A DNA stretch of 15,922 nucleotides. It comes from Anammoximicrobium sp032229885 (GTDB lineage: Bacteria; Planctomycetota; Planctomycetia; Pirellulales; Pirellulaceae). Below, piece after piece: positions 14,987 to 15,922 of the stretch (its first letter is position 1; each line of letters begins with the position of its first letter). The stretch covers positions 1 through 15,922 of the forward strand of contig JAVYAJ010000080.1 of assembly GCA_032229885.1 (NCBI GenBank). Direction: 5' to 3'. Position numbers and translations under genes: made by a program. A model generated the notes under the pieces. The model was not told the origin of the DNA and searched no databases. It worked only from the letters and a program-made list of their open reading frames with translations.

Positions 14987-15486
14987 AAGCGAAAACGGCG
15001 CCCCAAGTTCGGGACATCATGTCTGCGCACACGCACACGGTTTCGCCGGACATGCCGATGAGCGAAGTCCTGCAGTTCCTCGTCCACTGCTCGGTGACCA
15101 GCGTCCCGGTCGTCGAACAGGACGCGGACGGCCGCAGCATCCTGGTCGGCGTCATCTCCGAGGGCGACTGCCTCGAGTGCCTGGCCAACGAGGTGTTCTT
15201 CGGCAGCCCCTGTCCGGTCCAGACGGTTCGCAACCGAATGAAACGGCATCCGATCTGCGTCGACCCCGAGATGGATCTGTTCACCCTGGCGTCGATCTTC
15301 ATGAGCCACCAACACCGCTATTTCCCGGTGGTCGAAGATCGATATCTAGTCGGCATGGTCGATCGCCTGACTGTGATCCGAGCCTTGGATGCGTATTATC
15401 GCGACACGATGAAATTGCGCGATTCCGAAAAATCCAAGCCCAAGCTGCGCGACGTGATCAGCCGTTACTTCGTCGCCAAGGATTGA
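14983..15486 (+). CDS. Two-CBS-domain protein
   Basis: This 167-residue soluble protein consists of two CBS domains: about 8-67 (VRDIMSAHTHTVSPDMPMSEVL, SVTSVPVVE, LVGVISEGDCLECLA) and about 79-138 (VRNRMKRHPICVDPEMDLF, RYFPVVEDRYLVGMVDRLTVIRAL). A charged C-terminal tail follows. CBS pairs commonly bind adenine nucleotides such as AMP or ATP and act as energy sensors. Unusually for such a protein it has five cysteines (36, 63, 66, 77, 92), including a CLEC pair at 63-66 that could bind metal or respond to redox state. Its start codon overlaps the nqrM stop. Regulation or assembly of Nqr is a possible role, inferred only from the neighbourhood. Confidence 0.9.
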   Translation: MKAKTAPQVRDIMSAHTHTVSPDMPMSEVLQFLVHCSVTSVPVVEQDADGRSILVGVISEGDCLECLANEVFFGSPCPVQTVRNRMKRHPICVDPEMDLFTLASIFMSHQHRYFPVVEDRYLVGMVDRLTVIRALDAYYRDTMKLRDSEKSKPKLRDVISRYFVAKD

Positions 15487-15845
15487 CGACGACTCGCGGG
15501 TCAGACCCACGGCGGCGCACCGAACATCGCATTTCGACAATGCTATCTGTTCGCGGCCACATGCGGCGTCGATTGGGGCGACGCCTTTCGACTCTCCGGA
15601 CGTCCTGCCGGTGTGATCAGAAACGATTCGGCCACGACGACCCGTGAGCACCGGGGGGGATCGACGGCCCGCGAATTCCGCTCCCCGGTTCGGTCCAGCA
15701 GACAGGATCCGCAACAGCGCCAGATCCCGTTCGCGCGGCGCGCCCTCTTCGCGGCACGATCCGCCGCTTGTCGCGTTAATGTCCAGCGCAGGGCTGTCGC
15801 GGTCAAAAGGAATAAACTGAGGAGTTTAGAGTCTTACTCCGTATC
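15487..15845. other. Gene-free region after the CBS gene
   Basis: No convincing gene, RNA or strong terminator is visible. A weak 4-bp hairpin (GGGT-CAG-ACCC) follows the CBS stop. The minus-strand open frame 15543-15806 is Arg-rich, has no clear ribosome binding site and resembles no family. Short inverted arms (AAACT/AGTTT, GGAGT/ACTCC) occur around 15815-15840, just before the stronger hairpin. Confidence 0.4.
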
Positions 15846-15866
15846 ATGCGCGCACCGTGCGCGCAT
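15846..15866. repeat. Perfect 9-bp hairpin ATGCGCGCA-CCG-TGCGCGCAT
   Basis: The arms 15846-15854 and 15858-15866 are exact reverse complements around a three-base loop. No T-tract follows on either strand. It may be a REP-like palindrome next to the repeat at the window end, or a regulatory structure for a gene beyond the window. Confidence 0.55.
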
Positions 15867-15868
15867 CT

Positions 15869-15892
15869 TGTACACTGGTCTGTACAGTACAC
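15869..15892 (+). promoter_or_regulatory. TGTACA motif pair, possible operator
   Basis: The palindrome TGTACA occurs at 15869-15874 and 15881-15886, twelve bases apart, followed by another GTACAC (15887-15892). The heptamer GTACACT is itself repeated at 15870-15876 and 15887-15893. Such regular spacing suggests a protein binding site. No target gene lies within the window. Confidence 0.3.
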
Positions 15893-15922
15893 TTTTGGAT
15901 TGCTGGCACTGGCCCGCGTTAA
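15893..15922 (+). repeat. 30-base dispersed direct repeat, copy B
   Basis: This matches copy A at 135-164 at 27 of 30 bases, with the final 16 identical. The repeat may continue past the window end. It lies directly after the TGTACA motifs and hairpin. Confidence 0.7.

Noticed and set aside
15543..15806. 87-codon minus-strand frame
   Set aside because: It is Arg-rich, without motif, start signal or context.
1..15922. CRISPR array, tRNA, rRNA, transposase or phage genes
   Set aside because: I looked for regularly spaced repeats, tRNA T-loop patterns and mobile-element proteins on both strands and found none.

Overview
The window reads as a piece of a GC-rich bacterial chromosome, most likely a planctomycete of the Pirellulaceae type. 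That placement is inference. It rests on the loose gene spacing, the mixed strength of ribosome binding sites, a secreted GDSL-hydrolase/sialidase-like fusion typical of glycan-degrading planctomycetes, a complete Na+-pumping NADH:quinone oxidoreductase (Nqr) cluster, and short dispersed palindromic repeats between genes. High GC leaves many long open antisense frames, which are not counted as genes.

Left part (1-7338). After about 375 bases of gene-free, repeat-bearing DNA comes a minus-strand gene for an unrecognised 247-residue protein with a near-consensus promoter (TTGACA-18-TATACT) and a strong ribosome binding site. A strongly structured intergenic block separates it from three plus-strand genes: an O6-alkylguanine-DNA alkyltransferase (ogt-like), a PLP-dependent trans-sulfuration enzyme, and an exported GDSL esterase fused to a sialidase-like beta-propeller. 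A convergent minus-strand gene encodes a large DUF4914-type protein with a P-loop-like AASGGGKS motif.

Right part (7339-15922). A long gene-poor region (7354-8217) holds a small inverted repeat upstream of the DUF4914 gene and a possible plus-strand promoter followed by a LacI-family-like operator. Then come nqrA, a 250-base structured gap, and nqrBCDEF. The residues expected to carry or bind the cofactors are present: Thr for covalent FMN in NqrB and NqrC, four Cys in NqrD/NqrE for the intramembrane iron centre, and the [2Fe-2S] cysteines, FAD and NADH motifs in NqrF. A 317-base gap leads to nqrM, the small membrane factor for Nqr iron-centre maturation, which overlaps by four bases a gene for a two-CBS-domain protein. 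No apbE flavin transferase is visible here. The last ~435 bases hold no gene but contain a 9-bp perfect hairpin, a TGTACA motif pair, and a second copy of a 30-base repeat also found near the left end.

How the genes fit together: Nqr couples NADH oxidation and quinone reduction to Na+ export; NqrM supports its assembly; the CBS protein may sense adenylate or redox state, which is inference from gene coupling. The left-hand genes look like unrelated housekeeping and secreted-hydrolase functions. I see no defence system, CRISPR array, transposase, tRNA or rRNA. The most interesting leads are the nqrM-CBS coupling, the odd nqrA-nqrB spacer, the operator-like site in the long nqr upstream region, and the dispersed repeats.
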